DNA of 64,000 nucleotides from Erwinia pyrifoliae DSM 12163 (lineage in GTDB: Bacteria; Pseudomonadota; Gammaproteobacteria; Enterobacterales; Enterobacteriaceae), in assembly GCF_000026985.1 (NCBI RefSeq), contig NC_017390.1:1594735-1658734 (forward strand), written 5' to 3'. A model generated the notes under the pieces. It saw only the letters and a list, made by a program, of their open reading frames with translations, was not told where the DNA came from and searched no databases. Position 1 is the first letter of the stretch. Each line of letters opens with the position of its first letter. Position numbers and translations under genes: made by a program. This document shows positions 38,503 through 48,161 of this stretch, piece by piece.

Positions 38503-38582
38503 TATACCCGTCATTCTTCAGGCTGGTGCGTTGGCTGCATGCGTTTGCTGCCTTCCTGCAACCCGAATTATTCAGGGTATAA
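38503..38582. repeat. Palindromic intergenic repeat (REP/MITE-like)
   Basis: Starts TATACCCGTCATTCTTCAGG and ends TATTCAGGGTATA, with GGTGCGTTGGCTGC inside. The termini are imperfect inverted repeats. The wording matches a short element scattered through Erwinia, Serratia and Yersinia intergenic regions (as I remember it). Non-coding. Confidence 0.65.
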
Positions 38583-38591
38583 ATAAATATG

Positions 38592-38630
38592 ACCGACGCC
38601 GATTCTGTCACCGGCGGCGGTTATTTTTTT
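38592..38630 (+). terminator. Rho-independent terminator between yeeZ and plaP
   Basis: CCGACGCCG pairs with CGGCGGCGG (one mismatch) around ATTCTGTCAC, followed by a T-rich run. Either the yeeZ terminator, displaced 220 bp by the inserted repeat, or a leader terminator before plaP. Confidence 0.7.
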
Positions 38631-38733
38631 ATATTTGCAAGCGGTACTCACTTCGTCTTTCAAGAGGCCGGTCCAGAACCGGATAGATAAACGCTTTTAA
38701 ATACACAGTAATGTGTTTATTGAGGATACAAAC

Positions 38734-38931
38734 ATGGGGCTACACCATCTTACTCCGGCTGGAGCTGGAATCCGCCAGCGCGACGACTACGGCGCCGCGA
38801 CAGGTCATTCTCTCACTCCTGACTGCCTGTTCCTTAATCCTCTGTCGAAAAGCTCACGCATTGAGCGAAGTTTCCCTGTGGTTCAACCCAGAAAGGTTGA
38901 CGCTATGGGGAGGCTGAATCATGGCGCATAA
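38734..38931 (+). CDS. Candidate upstream ORF overlapping plaP
   Basis: A 65-codon ORF with a strong SD (TGAGGA, 7-base spacing) at ATG 38734. It reads [20 protein letters not shown] at the start and ends 11 bases inside plaP, so its stop overlaps the plaP start region. The composition looks non-globular and I recognise no family. The arrangement (strong SD, overlap with a polyamine transporter gene) suggests a regulatory leader or translational coupling. It may also be chance; a parallel frame from 38711 is open over the same stretch. Confidence 0.4.
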   Translation: MGLHHLTPAGAGIRQRDDYGAATGHSLTPDCLFLNPLSKSSRIERSFPVVQPRKVDAMGRLNHGA

Positions 38932-40291
38932 TACCGCAATCCCAGCCGCACAGCCGCGTGCAAAATTGAAAAAAACCTTGACGTTATTGCCTGTGGTGAT
39001 GATGGGTCTGGCTTATATGCAGCCAATGACGCTGTTTGATACCTTTGGCATCGTCTCCGGCCTGACTGACGGCCACGTTGCCACCGCATACGCATTTGCG
39101 CTGATTGCTATTCTGTTTACCGCGCTGAGCTACGGCCAGCTGGTTCGCCGCTTCCCTTCCGCAGGTTCGGCCTATACCTATGCACAGAAAGCCATCAGCC
39201 CGCACGTAGGCTTTATGGTCGGCTGGTCTTCGCTGCTTGATTATCTGTTTATGCCGATGATCAATATTCTGCTGGCGAAAATATACTGGGAAGCGCTGGT
39301 ACCCGGCATTCCGTCGTGGATCTTTGTGCTGTTGCTGGTGGGCTTTATGACCCTCTCTAACCTCAAAGGCATTAAAACCGTTGCCAACTTCAACAGCGTA
39401 ATTGTGGTGCTGCAGGTGGTGGTGATGGTTACCATCATGGGGATGGTGGTTTGGGGAGTGGCACATGGCGTAGGTGCAGGCACCTTAGTCAGCAGTCAAC
39501 CGTTCTGGTCGGAAAACGCGCATGTCGTGCCGATGATTACCGGGGCGACCATACTTTGCTTCTCGTTCCTCGGATTTGACGGTATCAGTTCACTGTCAGA
39601 AGAGACCAAAGATGCCGAGCGGGTGATCCCGAAAGCGATCTTTATGACCGCACTCATTGGCGGCCTGATCTTTATCGTGGTGTCTTATTTCTTACAACTC
39701 TATTTCCCCGATATCTCTCGTTTCAAAGATCCGGACGCGTCACAGCCAGAAATCATGCTGTACGTGGCAGGCAAGGCCTTCCAGTTCGGGATTCTTATTT
39801 TTTCCTGTGTAACGGTGCTGGCTTCCGGTATGGCGGCCCATGCGGGCGTATCACGACTGATGTATGTGATGGGCCGCGATGGCGTGTTCCCGGTGCGTTT
39901 CTTCGGCTATATCCATCCGAAGTGGCGTACCCCGGCGCTGAACGTGCTGCTGGTTGGTGCGATTGCGTTGTCATCAATCACTTTCGACCTGGTGACGGCC
40001 ACCGCGCTGATCAACTTTGGCGCGCTGGTGGCGTTTACCTTTGTTAACCTGTCGGTGATTTCGCAGTTCTGGATCCGCGAGCGCCGTAATAAAACGCTGA
40101 AGGATAACTTCACTTTTCTGGTGCTGCCGCTATTGGGGGCCCTTACCGTGGGCGCTCTGTGGGTCAATCTGGAAGAGAGTTCCATGGTGCTTGGGCTGGT
40201 ATGGGCCGCCATTGGCCTGCTGTATCTGACGTTTGTCACCCGCAGCTTCCGCAATCCGGTGCCACAGTGCAGTGAAGACATGTTGTCATAA
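38921..40291 (+). CDS. plaP: PlaP, low-affinity putrescine importer (APC family)
   Basis: A 456-aa amino-acid/polyamine permease with 12 hydrophobic helices. [32 protein letters not shown] and [29 protein letters not shown] are almost word for word those of E. coli PlaP (YeeF). It imports putrescine by proton symport across the inner membrane. SD GGGAGG precedes ATG 38921. Same neighbourhood as in E. coli (yeeZ, plaP, sbcB), but the LysR gene yeeY that follows plaP there is absent. Confidence 0.93.
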   Translation: MAHNTAIPAAQPRAKLKKTLTLLPVVMMGLAYMQPMTLFDTFGIVSGLTDGHVATAYAFALIAILFTALSYGQLVRRFPSAGSAYTYAQKAISPHVGFMVGWSSLLDYLFMPMINILLAKIYWEALVPGIPSWIFVLLLVGFMTLSNLKGIKTVANFNSVIVVLQVVVMVTIMGMVVWGVAHGVGAGTLVSSQPFWSENAHVVPMITGATILCFSFLGFDGISSLSEETKDAERVIPKAIFMTALIGGLIFIVVSYFLQLYFPDISRFKDPDASQPEIMLYVAGKAFQFGILIFSCVTVLASGMAAHAGVSRLMYVMGRDGVFPVRFFGYIHPKWRTPALNVLLVGAIALSSITFDLVTATALINFGALVAFTFVNLSVISQFWIRERRNKTLKDNFTFLVLPLLGALTVGALWVNLEESSMVLGLVWAAIGLLYLTFVTRSFRNPVPQCSEDMLS

Positions 40292-40326
40292 AAAACGGGG
40301 CGACCTCAAAATAGGGGCCGCCCCGT
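40289..40326 (-). terminator. Rho-independent terminator of sbcB
   Basis: On the minus strand ACGGGGCG...CGCCCCGT is followed by TTTTTT, about 50 bp after the sbcB stop and ending at the plaP stop. On the + strand the same hairpin lacks a T run but may still stop plaP transcripts. Confidence 0.8.
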
Positions 40327-40377
40327 CTGTCTCAGCCCTGAGGCATCGTTAGCCAGGCTTTCGCCGCGATCAACCCG

Positions 40378-41805
40378 TTAAGAGACCAGTTCCTGCATAT
40401 AAGCAAACAGGGCCTTGAGCTGCTCCTGCCTGGCCCGATCTCCTTCGTACTGATTAAACAGCATCTCCAGCTCCTGCACATAGCCCTGTACACGTTCGGG
40501 GTTGAGCATCTGACGACGGTGCTGCAACCAGCGTTGTTGTTCCATATCGTCCAGCGTGCCGGGGAAGTTGCGCGCCCGGAAGCGAAACAGTAGCTTTTCG
40601 ATACGCGCATCGTTAAAGGTGAGATCCAGCGCCGGCAAATTTTCCGCTGCGGTCTGGCGCACAATATTCATCGCGTTGCGGTCGGCATCGCTAAAGAAAC
40701 CGTTGTAGAGCTGGGCATCCACATCATCTGATGGGGTAAAAGGTTGCGCGTCGGCAAACAGCGTCACGACTTTGTCACGCACTTCCGGATGTTGTCGCAG
40801 CAGGGCGAGGTTATCCAGACAGCGCTGGCGGTCAATGCCGATGCGTTCAGCATCTTCCGCGCGCAACGTATTTGCCGGAGCCACCACCGGGCATTTATTA
40901 ATATGCACCAGCTTTAGCGGCACCGGGGATGCGCCGTCCAGTTCTTCACGGCGCGTATACAGCCGGGCGCGCAACGCATCAGCGTCAAGCTCCAGAAGCG
41001 GGGCCATATCTCCGTCCAGATCACAGGTTATCAGCGCGTTACGGTTATCAGGATGCCACGCCAGCGGAGCAATCCAGCTGGTATTGCCTCTTGCTGCGCC
41101 GAACATGCCGGAAATATGCACCAGCGGCTTCATCTGCGGAATGTCGATCAGTGTACTGATTTTCTGTTTGTTACGATGGCTGAACAGGAAATCATACAGG
41201 CGCGGCTGTTTCTCCTTCACCCGTTTTGCCATGGCAATCGTGGCATAAACATCCGACATCGCATCATGCGCATTTTCATGCGCGACTCCGTTAGCTTTCG
41301 TCAGATGTTCAAGGCGAAAGCTGGGAAAGCCGTCGTCATTTTCTGGCCACGTAATACCGTCCGGGCGCAGCGCGTAGCAGGCGCGCATCACGTCCAGCAG
41401 GTCCCAGCGGCTGTTGCCATGCTGCCAGCTCCAGGCATAAGGATCGTAAAAGTTGCGGTAGAAAAGGTTGCGGCTAACTTCGTCGTCGAAACGGACGTTG
41501 TTATAGCCCACCACGCAGGTATTGGGTACGCTAAACAGCTGATGAATACGGCAGGTAAATTCAGCTTCGCTCAGGCCGCGCGCGCGGGCAATCTGCGGCG
41601 TGATACCGGTGATCATCACGGCTTCCGGCTGCGGCAAATAGTCATCCGCTGGCCGGCAGTAAAAGACTTCCGGCTCGCCAATAAGATTAAAATCCATATC
41701 GGTACGAATAGCAGCGAATTGTGCCGGACGATCCAGCGACGGGCTTTTGCCGAAGGTCTCGTAATCATGAAAAAGGAAGGTGGGCTGTATCGGCTTGTCT
41801 TTCAC
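40378..41805 (-). CDS. sbcB: Exodeoxyribonuclease I
   Basis: A 475-aa DEDDh 3'-5' single-strand DNA exonuclease, same length as E. coli SbcB. Motif I reads FLFHDYETFGKSPSLDRPAQFAAIRTD; motif II VVGYNNVRFDDEVSRN; motif III HENAHDAMSDVYATIAMAK. The C-terminal part matches the SH3-like and helical ExoI domains. Takes part in recombination and mismatch repair. Monocistronic on the minus strand, convergent with plaP. Confidence 0.97.
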   Translation of the reverse strand: MKDKPIQPTFLFHDYETFGKSPSLDRPAQFAAIRTDMDFNLIGEPEVFYCRPADDYLPQPEAVMITGITPQIARARGLSEAEFTCRIHQLFSVPNTCVVGYNNVRFDDEVSRNLFYRNFYDPYAWSWQHGNSRWDLLDVMRACYALRPDGITWPENDDGFPSFRLEHLTKANGVAHENAHDAMSDVYATIAMAKRVKEKQPRLYDFLFSHRNKQKISTLIDIPQMKPLVHISGMFGAARGNTSWIAPLAWHPDNRNALITCDLDGDMAPLLELDADALRARLYTRREELDGASPVPLKLVHINKCPVVAPANTLRAEDAERIGIDRQRCLDNLALLRQHPEVRDKVVTLFADAQPFTPSDDVDAQLYNGFFSDADRNAMNIVRQTAAENLPALDLTFNDARIEKLLFRFRARNFPGTLDDMEQQRWLQHRRQMLNPERVQGYVQELEMLFNQYEGDRARQEQLKALFAYMQELVS

Positions 41806-42195
41806 TGTATCGGGTTGCCTGTGGTTGAGGTTATGCTTTGATCTTTAAATGAAAATTCATGCAGGGGCGATGGAGCTGTTGTTTATACCGGCGCATTGTG
41901 CGCGTTTGCTGGCATGTTGAGTACATCCACGCGCCATCCCCGGCGTTTAGCGCAGGATTAAAAGCGACCAGAATACACAACTCTCAATCACGTTATGGTA
42001 AACCATGTCCACTCACCACATAAATAACAGATTCAGCAAAGATGTCAGTCATCAGATCGTATCTCTTTGCTGACCTGAGCTATGAAAGCGTTACTGGTTT
42101 GCCGTCAGTTGAGGATGTATTGACCATCGTTGTATTTTTATTCACTCAGTGAAGGGTAATTTAGCAGCTTATTTCAAACGAAAAGGAATTATTTC
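41806..42195. other. Intergenic region, sbcB to the lipoprotein gene
   Basis: 390 bp. It should hold the sbcB promoter on its left. A 36-codon ORF at 42042-42152 starts MSVIRSYLFADLSYES but has no good SD and no family I know. Otherwise nothing recognised. Confidence 0.35.
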
Positions 42196-42456
42196 ATGAA
42201 ATACGCACCGTTTACGCTATTGACCTCTTTTCTTTGCGGCTGTGCCGGGATGTTTCCCAGCGCCGATATGCCCACACCGGATCCCCAAGCCAATACCGTC
42301 TGTCAGGGGTTTGGCTGCAAAAGGGGGCCGGGAGCGTTCCCGGATAATAGAGCAACGCACAAGCCGACCAGAGATGAGAAGATCCGCGTCCGACAGGGGC
42401 TTCCCGCTGACTTTGGCTCGGAAAATATTTATATCAGCTTCCCGACCAAATTTTAG
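42196..42456 (+). CDS. Small putative lipoprotein
   Basis: An 86-aa protein with SD AAAAGGAATT. N-terminus MKYAPFTLLTSFLCGCAGMF: a short hydrophobic segment ending in LCGC, a lipobox-like site with Cys16 as the likely lipidated residue. The mature part is Pro- and charge-rich (PTPDPQANTVCQGFGCKRGPGAF) with a Cys pair, and ends in YISFPTKF. I recognise no family. Plausible as a surface or periplasmic lipoprotein; the neighbours give no clue. Confidence 0.5.
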   Translation: MKYAPFTLLTSFLCGCAGMFPSADMPTPDPQANTVCQGFGCKRGPGAFPDNRATHKPTRDEKIRVRQGLPADFGSENIYISFPTKF

Positions 42457-42651
42457 CAAGCCGGGGCTAAGGGCGTTATCAAGGCCAGGGAGCCACCCGT
42501 TCTGGCACGGCTAATCCGCTGAAATTTCGTATTTTCTTGCAATTTAGTCACGCAAAGCAGCCACAGATTCCGTACAACATGCGCACATTTCACCTGTTAA
42601 CGTAACGATGCGTAGGCTGCGGGTAACCCGGTGTTTAAAGGTTCTTCACTG

Positions 42652-42905
42652 ATGTTCCTGAAACCCGGAGAAAACACGCTGCCGCGTGATGACGTTCAGC
42701 ACATTAAAGCCAGGTAGGTGATTGAGCGCAGAAACCTGGAGCACCGATTGGATTGCACGAACAGGTCGGCGTTATCCAGCTGCTGAAAGGGGACAAGCAG
42801 CTAGCCAGCTATCCGCTGGTGGCGTTGCAGTCGGTGAAGGAAGCCGGTTTAGTACCAAAATCAGGTAGAAATTTATATCCATTCCTGCTCCTCATGCCAG
42901 CTTAG
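42652..42905 (+). pseudogene. Decayed small gene, possibly phage-derived
   Basis: ATG 42652 opens MFLKPGENTLPRDDVQHIKAR, then a TAG at 42715. The same frame continues VIERRNLEH. A frame change near 42755 then gives HEQVGVIQLLKGDKQLASY and LVALQSVKEAGLVP. The two parts read like one small protein broken by a stop and a frameshift; the first part recalls small phage structural proteins, but I cannot name the family. The rest of 42457-42945 shows nothing. Confidence 0.3.
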
Positions 42906-42945
42906 GGTATGATGTCGCGTTAACCCCCTGCTTGCGGAGCCACTT

Positions 42946-44004
42946 TTGCGACCGGATAAGCCACTGTCGGCCTTTGAATTTAGCCTGTACCGTCATTACC
43001 GCATCGTGCACGGCGTGCGTATCGCGCTGGCGTTTATCCTCGCTTTTCAGCTGGTGCGGATACTGGCGATCCCGGAAGGCAGCTGGCCGCTGATCACGCT
43101 GGTGGTGGTGATGGGGCCGATATCCTCATGGGGAAACGTGTTCCCACGGGCTGTGCAGCGCATTGGCGGAACGCTTTTCGGTTCGATAGCCGGGCTTATT
43201 GCCATTAAACTGGAGCTTTACTCTCTGCCGTTGATGCTGCTGTGGTGCGCCATCGTCATGTTTATCAGTGGTTTTCTCGCTCTCGGTAAACATCCCTACA
43301 TGGCGCTGCTGATTGGCATTACGCTGGGGGTTGTCTGCGGCGGTGTCCCCGGAGATATGGCTACCGCTCTCTGGCGCGGCGGTGATGTTATCCTTGGATC
43401 GCTGCTTGCACTGTTGTTTACCAGCATCTGGCCGCAAAAAGCCTATACCCACTGGCGCATCCAGCTTTCGGATCTGCTGCTGGAAACGGCGCGCATTTAC
43501 CACGCCGGACTGACCCCCAACCTGGTCGATAAACCGCGTCTGGCGCGCCCGTTGCAGCATTTGCTGGGTAAAGTGATCAAAATGCGTGCATTGATCGAAC
43601 CTTCCAGCAAAGAGACCCGCACGCCGCGATCCGTTTTTGAGGGGATCCAGACGCTGAATCGGAATCTGGTTTGCACGCTGGAGCTGCAACTCAACGCATG
43701 GTGGGCATCGCGTCAAAGCCATCTGATAATGCTTAACGCGCCGTCGCTACGCCGGGCGCAGCAGATGACGGAAAGCACACTGCGCGCCTTATCCGGGGCG
43801 GTAGTGGAAGGGAATAGCGAGAAAATCGCCGCTATTAGCGCAGAATTGGCGGAAATTGGCCGTGAGCTGCGGCAGCCGATCGCCGAATCATCGAGAGATG
43901 AACAGGTGGAAACCCCGATACAAGGCTATGTCTGGCTGAGCCTGGAAATGGCTCGCCAGCTGGAGCGGTTATCAGAGCTTATCAGTCTGGTACTGCGAAA
44001 ATAG
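42946..44004 (+). CDS. yeeA: YeeA, FUSC-family inner membrane protein
   Basis: A 352-aa protein: RPDKPLSAFEFSLYRHYRIVHGVRIALAFILAF, then SWPLITLVVVMGPISSWGNVFPRAVQRIGGT, matching E. coli YeeA closely. Six N-terminal membrane helices (residues about 20-160) are followed by a cytoplasmic helical domain. FUSC proteins are linked to efflux of aromatic acids. The start is TTG 42946 (GGAG eight bases upstream); no ATG is available near. Confidence 0.9.
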   Translation: MRPDKPLSAFEFSLYRHYRIVHGVRIALAFILAFQLVRILAIPEGSWPLITLVVVMGPISSWGNVFPRAVQRIGGTLFGSIAGLIAIKLELYSLPLMLLWCAIVMFISGFLALGKHPYMALLIGITLGVVCGGVPGDMATALWRGGDVILGSLLALLFTSIWPQKAYTHWRIQLSDLLLETARIYHAGLTPNLVDKPRLARPLQHLLGKVIKMRALIEPSSKETRTPRSVFEGIQTLNRNLVCTLELQLNAWWASRQSHLIMLNAPSLRRAQQMTESTLRALSGAVVEGNSEKIAAISAELAEIGRELRQPIAESSRDEQVETPIQGYVWLSLEMARQLERLSELISLVLRK

Positions 44005-44164
44005 AGCGATTCAGCAACAACTTACTGCGATACGTTCAGCTTCAGGGTAAGATAGCAGGCATCCGGTTCCGCAAGTTAAAATTGCCATCGGCAGCGGTTG
44101 GCCGCTAAGCTGGTAGCAACAACAATGATGCCTGTAAGCGCAGGCCCAAATGAAAGGTGTCTTC

Positions 44165-44482
44165 ATGGAAAACGCAAAGCAATCATTCCAGGACGTTCTG
44201 GAGTTCGTTCGTCTGTTCCGTCGTAAGAACAAACTGCAGCGTGAAATTCACGATAACGAAAAGAAAATCCGTGATAACCAGAAGCGCGTGCTGCTGCTCG
44301 ACAACCTGAGTGAGTACATCAAGCCAGGTATGAGCATCGAGGCCGTTCAGGAAATTATCACCAGCATGCGCAGTGATTATGAAGATCGCGTTGATGAATA
44401 CATCATCAAGGTGGCTGACCTGTCGAAAGAACGTCGCGACTTGTCCAGGAAGTTGAAAACGCTGGGTGAACTCAAAGGGTAG
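44165..44482 (+). CDS. yeeX: YeeX, DUF496 protein
   Basis: A 105-aa small, highly charged, coiled-coil protein. [22 protein letters not shown] and [21 protein letters not shown] are near-identical to E. coli YeeX. ATG 44165 has SD AAAGGTG; the upstream in-frame ATG 44150 has none. Function unknown. Directly downstream of yeeA as in E. coli, with its own terminator. Confidence 0.93.
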   Translation: MENAKQSFQDVLEFVRLFRRKNKLQREIHDNEKKIRDNQKRVLLLDNLSEYIKPGMSIEAVQEIITSMRSDYEDRVDEYIIKVADLSKERRDLSRKLKTLGELKG

Positions 44483-44514
44483 TTTACCCAGGGGCGTCTT
44501 CCCCTGATCTTCCT

Positions 44515-44544
44515 AAGCCGGGCTGGAGACAGTCCGGCTTTTTT
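44515..44544 (+). terminator. Rho-independent terminator after yeeX
   Basis: AAGCCGG...CCGGCTT stem with a 12-nt loop followed by TTTTTT, 33 bp after the yeeX stop. Confidence 0.88.
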
Positions 44545-44731
44545 GCTGTCTGCCCGGATGAAAAATCTGCAAAACGCGGTGTTATTGCCCACAGAAAACG
44601 CGGGCGAAATGAAATAAACCCCCTATATCATTACCCATACTTTGATGGCTTCCTGTTCGCTGCAATTTGAAACATAAAAAGACTTTGCACAATTTTAACG
44701 GCTTTACCATGCTGAAAGTGCCCCTTCCCTG

Positions 44732-46201
44732 GTGATAACTGGACTCCTCTTGCAAAAATTCATCGTCTCCGTGCTGCAAGCCATCAAAGGTAGCGCGTGG
44801 TATCCGAAACGGCGTGCCTGGCGGGTGATATTCTGGCGTGAAATTACGCCGCTAACGGTGCCTATTTTCTTTGAAAACCTGTGCGTTCTGCTGATGGGAG
44901 TATTGAGCACTTTTCTCGTCAGCTGGCTCGGTAAAGAAGCGATGGCCGGCGTGGGGCTGGCGGACAGCTTTAATATCGTGGTGATCTCCTTTTTTGCCGC
45001 CATTGACCTCGGCACGACGGTGGTGGTGGCTTTCAGTCTTGGCAGACTCAATCGCGACAGGGCGGTAGCGGCGGCACGTCAGTCACTGATTATTATGACA
45101 GGATTTGCCGTTTTACTGGCGCTGGTGATTGAGTTTATTGGCCCGCAGATCGTTGATTTGATTGCGGGAAAAGCCGACCCGCAGGTGAAAGTGCTGGCGC
45201 TTTCTTATCTGCAGGTTACGGCGTGGAGCTACCCGGCTGCGGCCATCGCCCTGATAGGCTGCGGCGCATTGCGCGGCGGGGGAAATACCAAAATACCCAT
45301 GTTAATCAACGGCGGGATGAATATCCTTAATATTGCCATTAGCAGCGTGCTGATCTACGGCTGCTTCTCCTGGCAGGGTATGGGATTTATTGGTGCCGGT
45401 CTGGGGTTAACCATCTCGCGTTACATCGGGGCAGCAGCGGTGATCTACGTGCTGGCGATCGGCTTTGTTCCGGCGTTGAAAATCTCGCTAAAAAGTTATT
45501 TTACCCGCCTCAATGCCGGCATTTTGCGCGAAGTGCTGGGCATTGGTGTTCCGGCCAGCATTGAGTCGGTGCTGTTTAACGGTGGCAAATTACTGACCCA
45601 GATCTTTGTTGCTGGTATGGGAACCGATGTGATCGCGGGTAATTTTATTGCTTTCTCAATCGTTTCGCTGATTAACCTGCCGGGTAACGCGCTGGGTTCG
45701 GCTTCAACCATCATCGTCGGAACGCGTCTTGGCCGTGGTCAGCTGGGCCAGCCGGAGCGGGTGCTGCGCTATATCTTTTGGCTGTCGACTCTGGTTGTTA
45801 GCGCTCTTTCGCTGCTGATCGTGCCATTTGCCGGGCAGCTGGCGCGGTTTTACACTCAGGATGAATCGGTCGTCCACATAGTGAAATTATTGGTATGGCT
45901 TAATGCCGCCTTTATGCCTTTCTGGGCGGCGTCCTGGGTGCTGCCTGCCGGGCTGAAAGGAGCGCGTGATGCGCGCTACACCATGTGGATATCACTGTTG
46001 AGTATGTGGGGTGGGCGGATTATTGCCGGTTATCTATTGGGGATCGTGCTCGGATTTGGCGTAGTGGGTATCTGGCTGGGGATGGTACTGGACTGGATAA
46101 TCCGTGGTGGGTTCTTCTATCGGCGCATGGACAGCGGGCGCTGGCTGTGGAAGTACAGGCCGCAGGCGAAAGCGGTTAGCGCACAAAACGATCCCTTTTA
46201 A
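44732..46201 (+). CDS. MATE-family efflux transporter (YeeO-like)
   Basis: A protein of up to 489 aa with 12 predicted helices, of the DinF/NorM-type MATE family. FWREITPLTVPIFFENLCVLLMGVLSTFLVSWLGKEAMAGVGLADS at the N-terminus and GALRGGGNTKIPML in the middle are typical. E. coli YeeO, a flavin and dipeptide exporter, lies in the same chromosomal area near tRNA-Asn genes, so it is the likely counterpart. The start is uncertain: GTG 44732 lacks an SD and TTG 44750 has GGA six bases upstream. Confidence 0.83.
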   Translation: MITGLLLQKFIVSVLQAIKGSAWYPKRRAWRVIFWREITPLTVPIFFENLCVLLMGVLSTFLVSWLGKEAMAGVGLADSFNIVVISFFAAIDLGTTVVVAFSLGRLNRDRAVAAARQSLIIMTGFAVLLALVIEFIGPQIVDLIAGKADPQVKVLALSYLQVTAWSYPAAAIALIGCGALRGGGNTKIPMLINGGMNILNIAISSVLIYGCFSWQGMGFIGAGLGLTISRYIGAAAVIYVLAIGFVPALKISLKSYFTRLNAGILREVLGIGVPASIESVLFNGGKLLTQIFVAGMGTDVIAGNFIAFSIVSLINLPGNALGSASTIIVGTRLGRGQLGQPERVLRYIFWLSTLVVSALSLLIVPFAGQLARFYTQDESVVHIVKLLVWLNAAFMPFWAASWVLPAGLKGARDARYTMWISLLSMWGGRIIAGYLLGIVLGFGVVGIWLGMVLDWIIRGGFFYRRMDSGRWLWKYRPQAKAVSAQNDPF

Positions 46202-46517
46202 CCGCGAGGAGATGCGTTCAACACGGGTATTTAAGATATATCATAGCTATATTTCACCGGTCATTGCCATGCTAACGCTGCGCGCGCCCTTGCCTGGTGG
46301 CATCAGATATAACGTGATAAATCAGTCAGACTTATGGCTGGCGATGCTGATATGCGCGGCCATGTGCGCAAAAAGCGCCGGGGAAAAATGTACGCGATAA
46401 TTGATGCGCTGCATGAGGCAGCGAAGAAAATGACCCGCTGTTCATTTAGCTCACAGCCGGTTTATCCGCACGACAACCGCTTAACGATTGCCGTACGGAG
46501 CTGCCTTAGATCAGCAA
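46202..46517. other. Intergenic region without recognised content
   Basis: 316 bp between two convergent genes. Open frames here have no homology I recognise, and no T-run hairpin is visible. Confidence 0.4.
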
Positions 46518-47618
46518 CTATTCACCTAAACGGTAACGTTCCAGCCAGTGTGCGTAGGGTGCTGGCAGCAGCGAGGACGGGCGCTCTACCTTCAGCTGTT
46601 TCGCCAGATAGTACGGATAGTGCGGGTCGGCGAGCAGCGCACGGCCAATCATCACTAAATCCATTTGCTGTTCAGCTATCGCACGTTCCGCGACTGCAGG
46701 TGCTTCCATGCCCCAGGATGTTGCGACCGGTAACCCGGTTGCGTGGCGCACGCGCTGCGCGACCGGAGCGAGAAAGCCAGGCCCCCACGGGATATCGGTT
46801 TCTGCCACGGTGAAGCCGATACTGACGTTCAGCAGATCCAGACCGTTTTTCTGCATCAGTTGGGTCAGTTCAATCGACTCACTCAGCGTTTCTTCATCAC
46901 GTCCGTCATATTCAATCACGCCAAGACGTGCGGTCAGCGGCAGATTTTCCGGCCACACCTCGCGCACCGCCGCAAGGGTTTCCAGCAGGAAGCGACTGCG
47001 CCCGGTGAAACTACCGCCATAGCGATCCGTTCGCTGGTTAGTATGCGGTGAGAAAAAGCTCTGGCCGAGATAGCCGTGGGCGAAATGCAGTTCAAGCCAT
47101 TCGAAACCTGCATCACGCGCGCGGCGGGCTGCGGCGACAAAGTCACTTTTTACCCGGGTAATATCTTCTATCGTCATTGCTTTCGGCACCTTAGGTAGAT
47201 GATGACCGAAGGCCACGGCGGATGGGGACAGGGTTTCCCAACCAGCGCTGTTACCGGCTGCGATATGGTCGTCACCTTCCCATGGACGGTTAGCACTGGC
47301 TTTGCGCCCGGCGTGAGCGATCTGAATAGCCGGTACTGCCCCGGCGGCTTTGATTGAGGCGGCGATCTGCGCCATGCTTTGCGCCTGTCGATCGTTCCAC
47401 AGCCCGGTACAGCCCGGAGTGATGCGGCCTTCCGGTGATACCGCCGTAGCTTCAACAATAACCAGTCCCGCGCCGCCGCGAGCCATCGACGGATAGTGAA
47501 CCTGATGCCATTCGTTAGTCAGGCCATCTTCAGCACTGTACTGGCACATCGGCGGCACGGCAATGCGATTACGCAAGGTGACGTCTTTCAATTTAAACGG
47601 GGTAAAAAGTGCGGACAT
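46518..47618 (-). CDS. NADPH-dependent flavin ene-reductase (old yellow enzyme, YqjM/NamA/XenA type)
   Basis: A 366-aa FMN barrel enzyme: LFTPFKLKDVTLRNRIAVPPMCQYSAEDG, QIAHAGRKAS, ELHFAHGYLGQSFFSPHTNQRTDRYGGSF and MIGRALLADPHYPY. The PMCQYS Cys is the YqjM-class flavin-tuning residue. It reduces activated C=C bonds of enones, quinones or nitro compounds in the cytoplasm. ATG 47618 has SD GAGG. It lies downstream of, and on the same strand as, the prephenate-decarboxylase cluster but separated by 700 bp and a pseudogene, so a link is only possible, not shown. Confidence 0.88.
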   Translation of the reverse strand: MSALFTPFKLKDVTLRNRIAVPPMCQYSAEDGLTNEWHQVHYPSMARGGAGLVIVEATAVSPEGRITPGCTGLWNDRQAQSMAQIAASIKAAGAVPAIQIAHAGRKASANRPWEGDDHIAAGNSAGWETLSPSAVAFGHHLPKVPKAMTIEDITRVKSDFVAAARRARDAGFEWLELHFAHGYLGQSFFSPHTNQRTDRYGGSFTGRSRFLLETLAAVREVWPENLPLTARLGVIEYDGRDEETLSESIELTQLMQKNGLDLLNVSIGFTVAETDIPWGPGFLAPVAQRVRHATGLPVATSWGMEAPAVAERAIAEQQMDLVMIGRALLADPHYPYYLAKQLKVERPSSLLPAPYAHWLERYRLGE

Positions 47619-47906
47619 ATTTAACCTCAATGATGAATCGGTCAGGGCGACAGAGCATCAGAGTAGGCCAGTCAGGCTGGCAGCAATTAACCGCATGTGC
47701 TTCCGTCAGCGGCATTATCTATTGGCAATAACGCCCGCAGCCATCTGTTTCCAGGTTCGACTTAATACTGGACGGTTTATTCGCTGTTGTAGGGAAGAAC
47801 ATCTCCGGTTATCCCCTCCGCGTAAGCACACTTTCTTAGCGCAGGGGGTATTGAGCCGATCCCGCCGATGGACGTTTGCTGAACCCGGTGAAAACGCAAT
47901 GACGCC

Positions 47907-48161
47907 TTATCTGGCGAGGAAGTTAACCAGCGCCTCTTTGAACTCCTTCGCGGGCTGTAAAAAGCAAAGTGACTGCTGTCAGGCATAATCAGCAGCCCGG
48001 CTTGTGGCATTGTGGCGGCAATATGTTCCCTATGTTAACGGATAATATTGTCATCATGATCGCCATCCGATCTTTTCTTCCGCTGCAACAGCCCGTGGCG
48101 TAAGCGCGGAGCCAGGCAGGGCGCAGCTCAGTAATAAGAAGAGATAAGTTTTTGTTTTCAT
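47907..48161 (-). pseudogene. Internally deleted remnant of a secreted alpha/beta hydrolase
   Basis: At the 5' end, ATG 48161 (SD GGGAG) encodes a signal peptide, KTKTYLFLLLSCALPGSALTPRAVA, that stops at 48054. Overlapping it in another frame is the C-terminus of an alpha/beta hydrolase: SDGDHDDNIIR, a TAA, then HREHIAATMPQAGLLIMPDSSHFAF. After loss of one T the frame shifts to QPAKEFKEALVNFLAR and a stop. GDHD and the SHF catalytic-His region are diagnostic. Core, nucleophile and oxyanion parts are gone. The signal peptide and C-terminus probably belonged to one gene (inference); the signal-peptide ORF alone could still be translated as a 35-aa product. Confidence 0.65.

Noticed and set aside
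38503..38582. CRISPR repeat
   Set aside because: A single imperfect palindrome with no spaced copies; no cas genes in the window.
41053..41841. 262-codon + strand ORF over sbcB
   Set aside because: Antisense shadow of exonuclease I, which matches its family over its full length.
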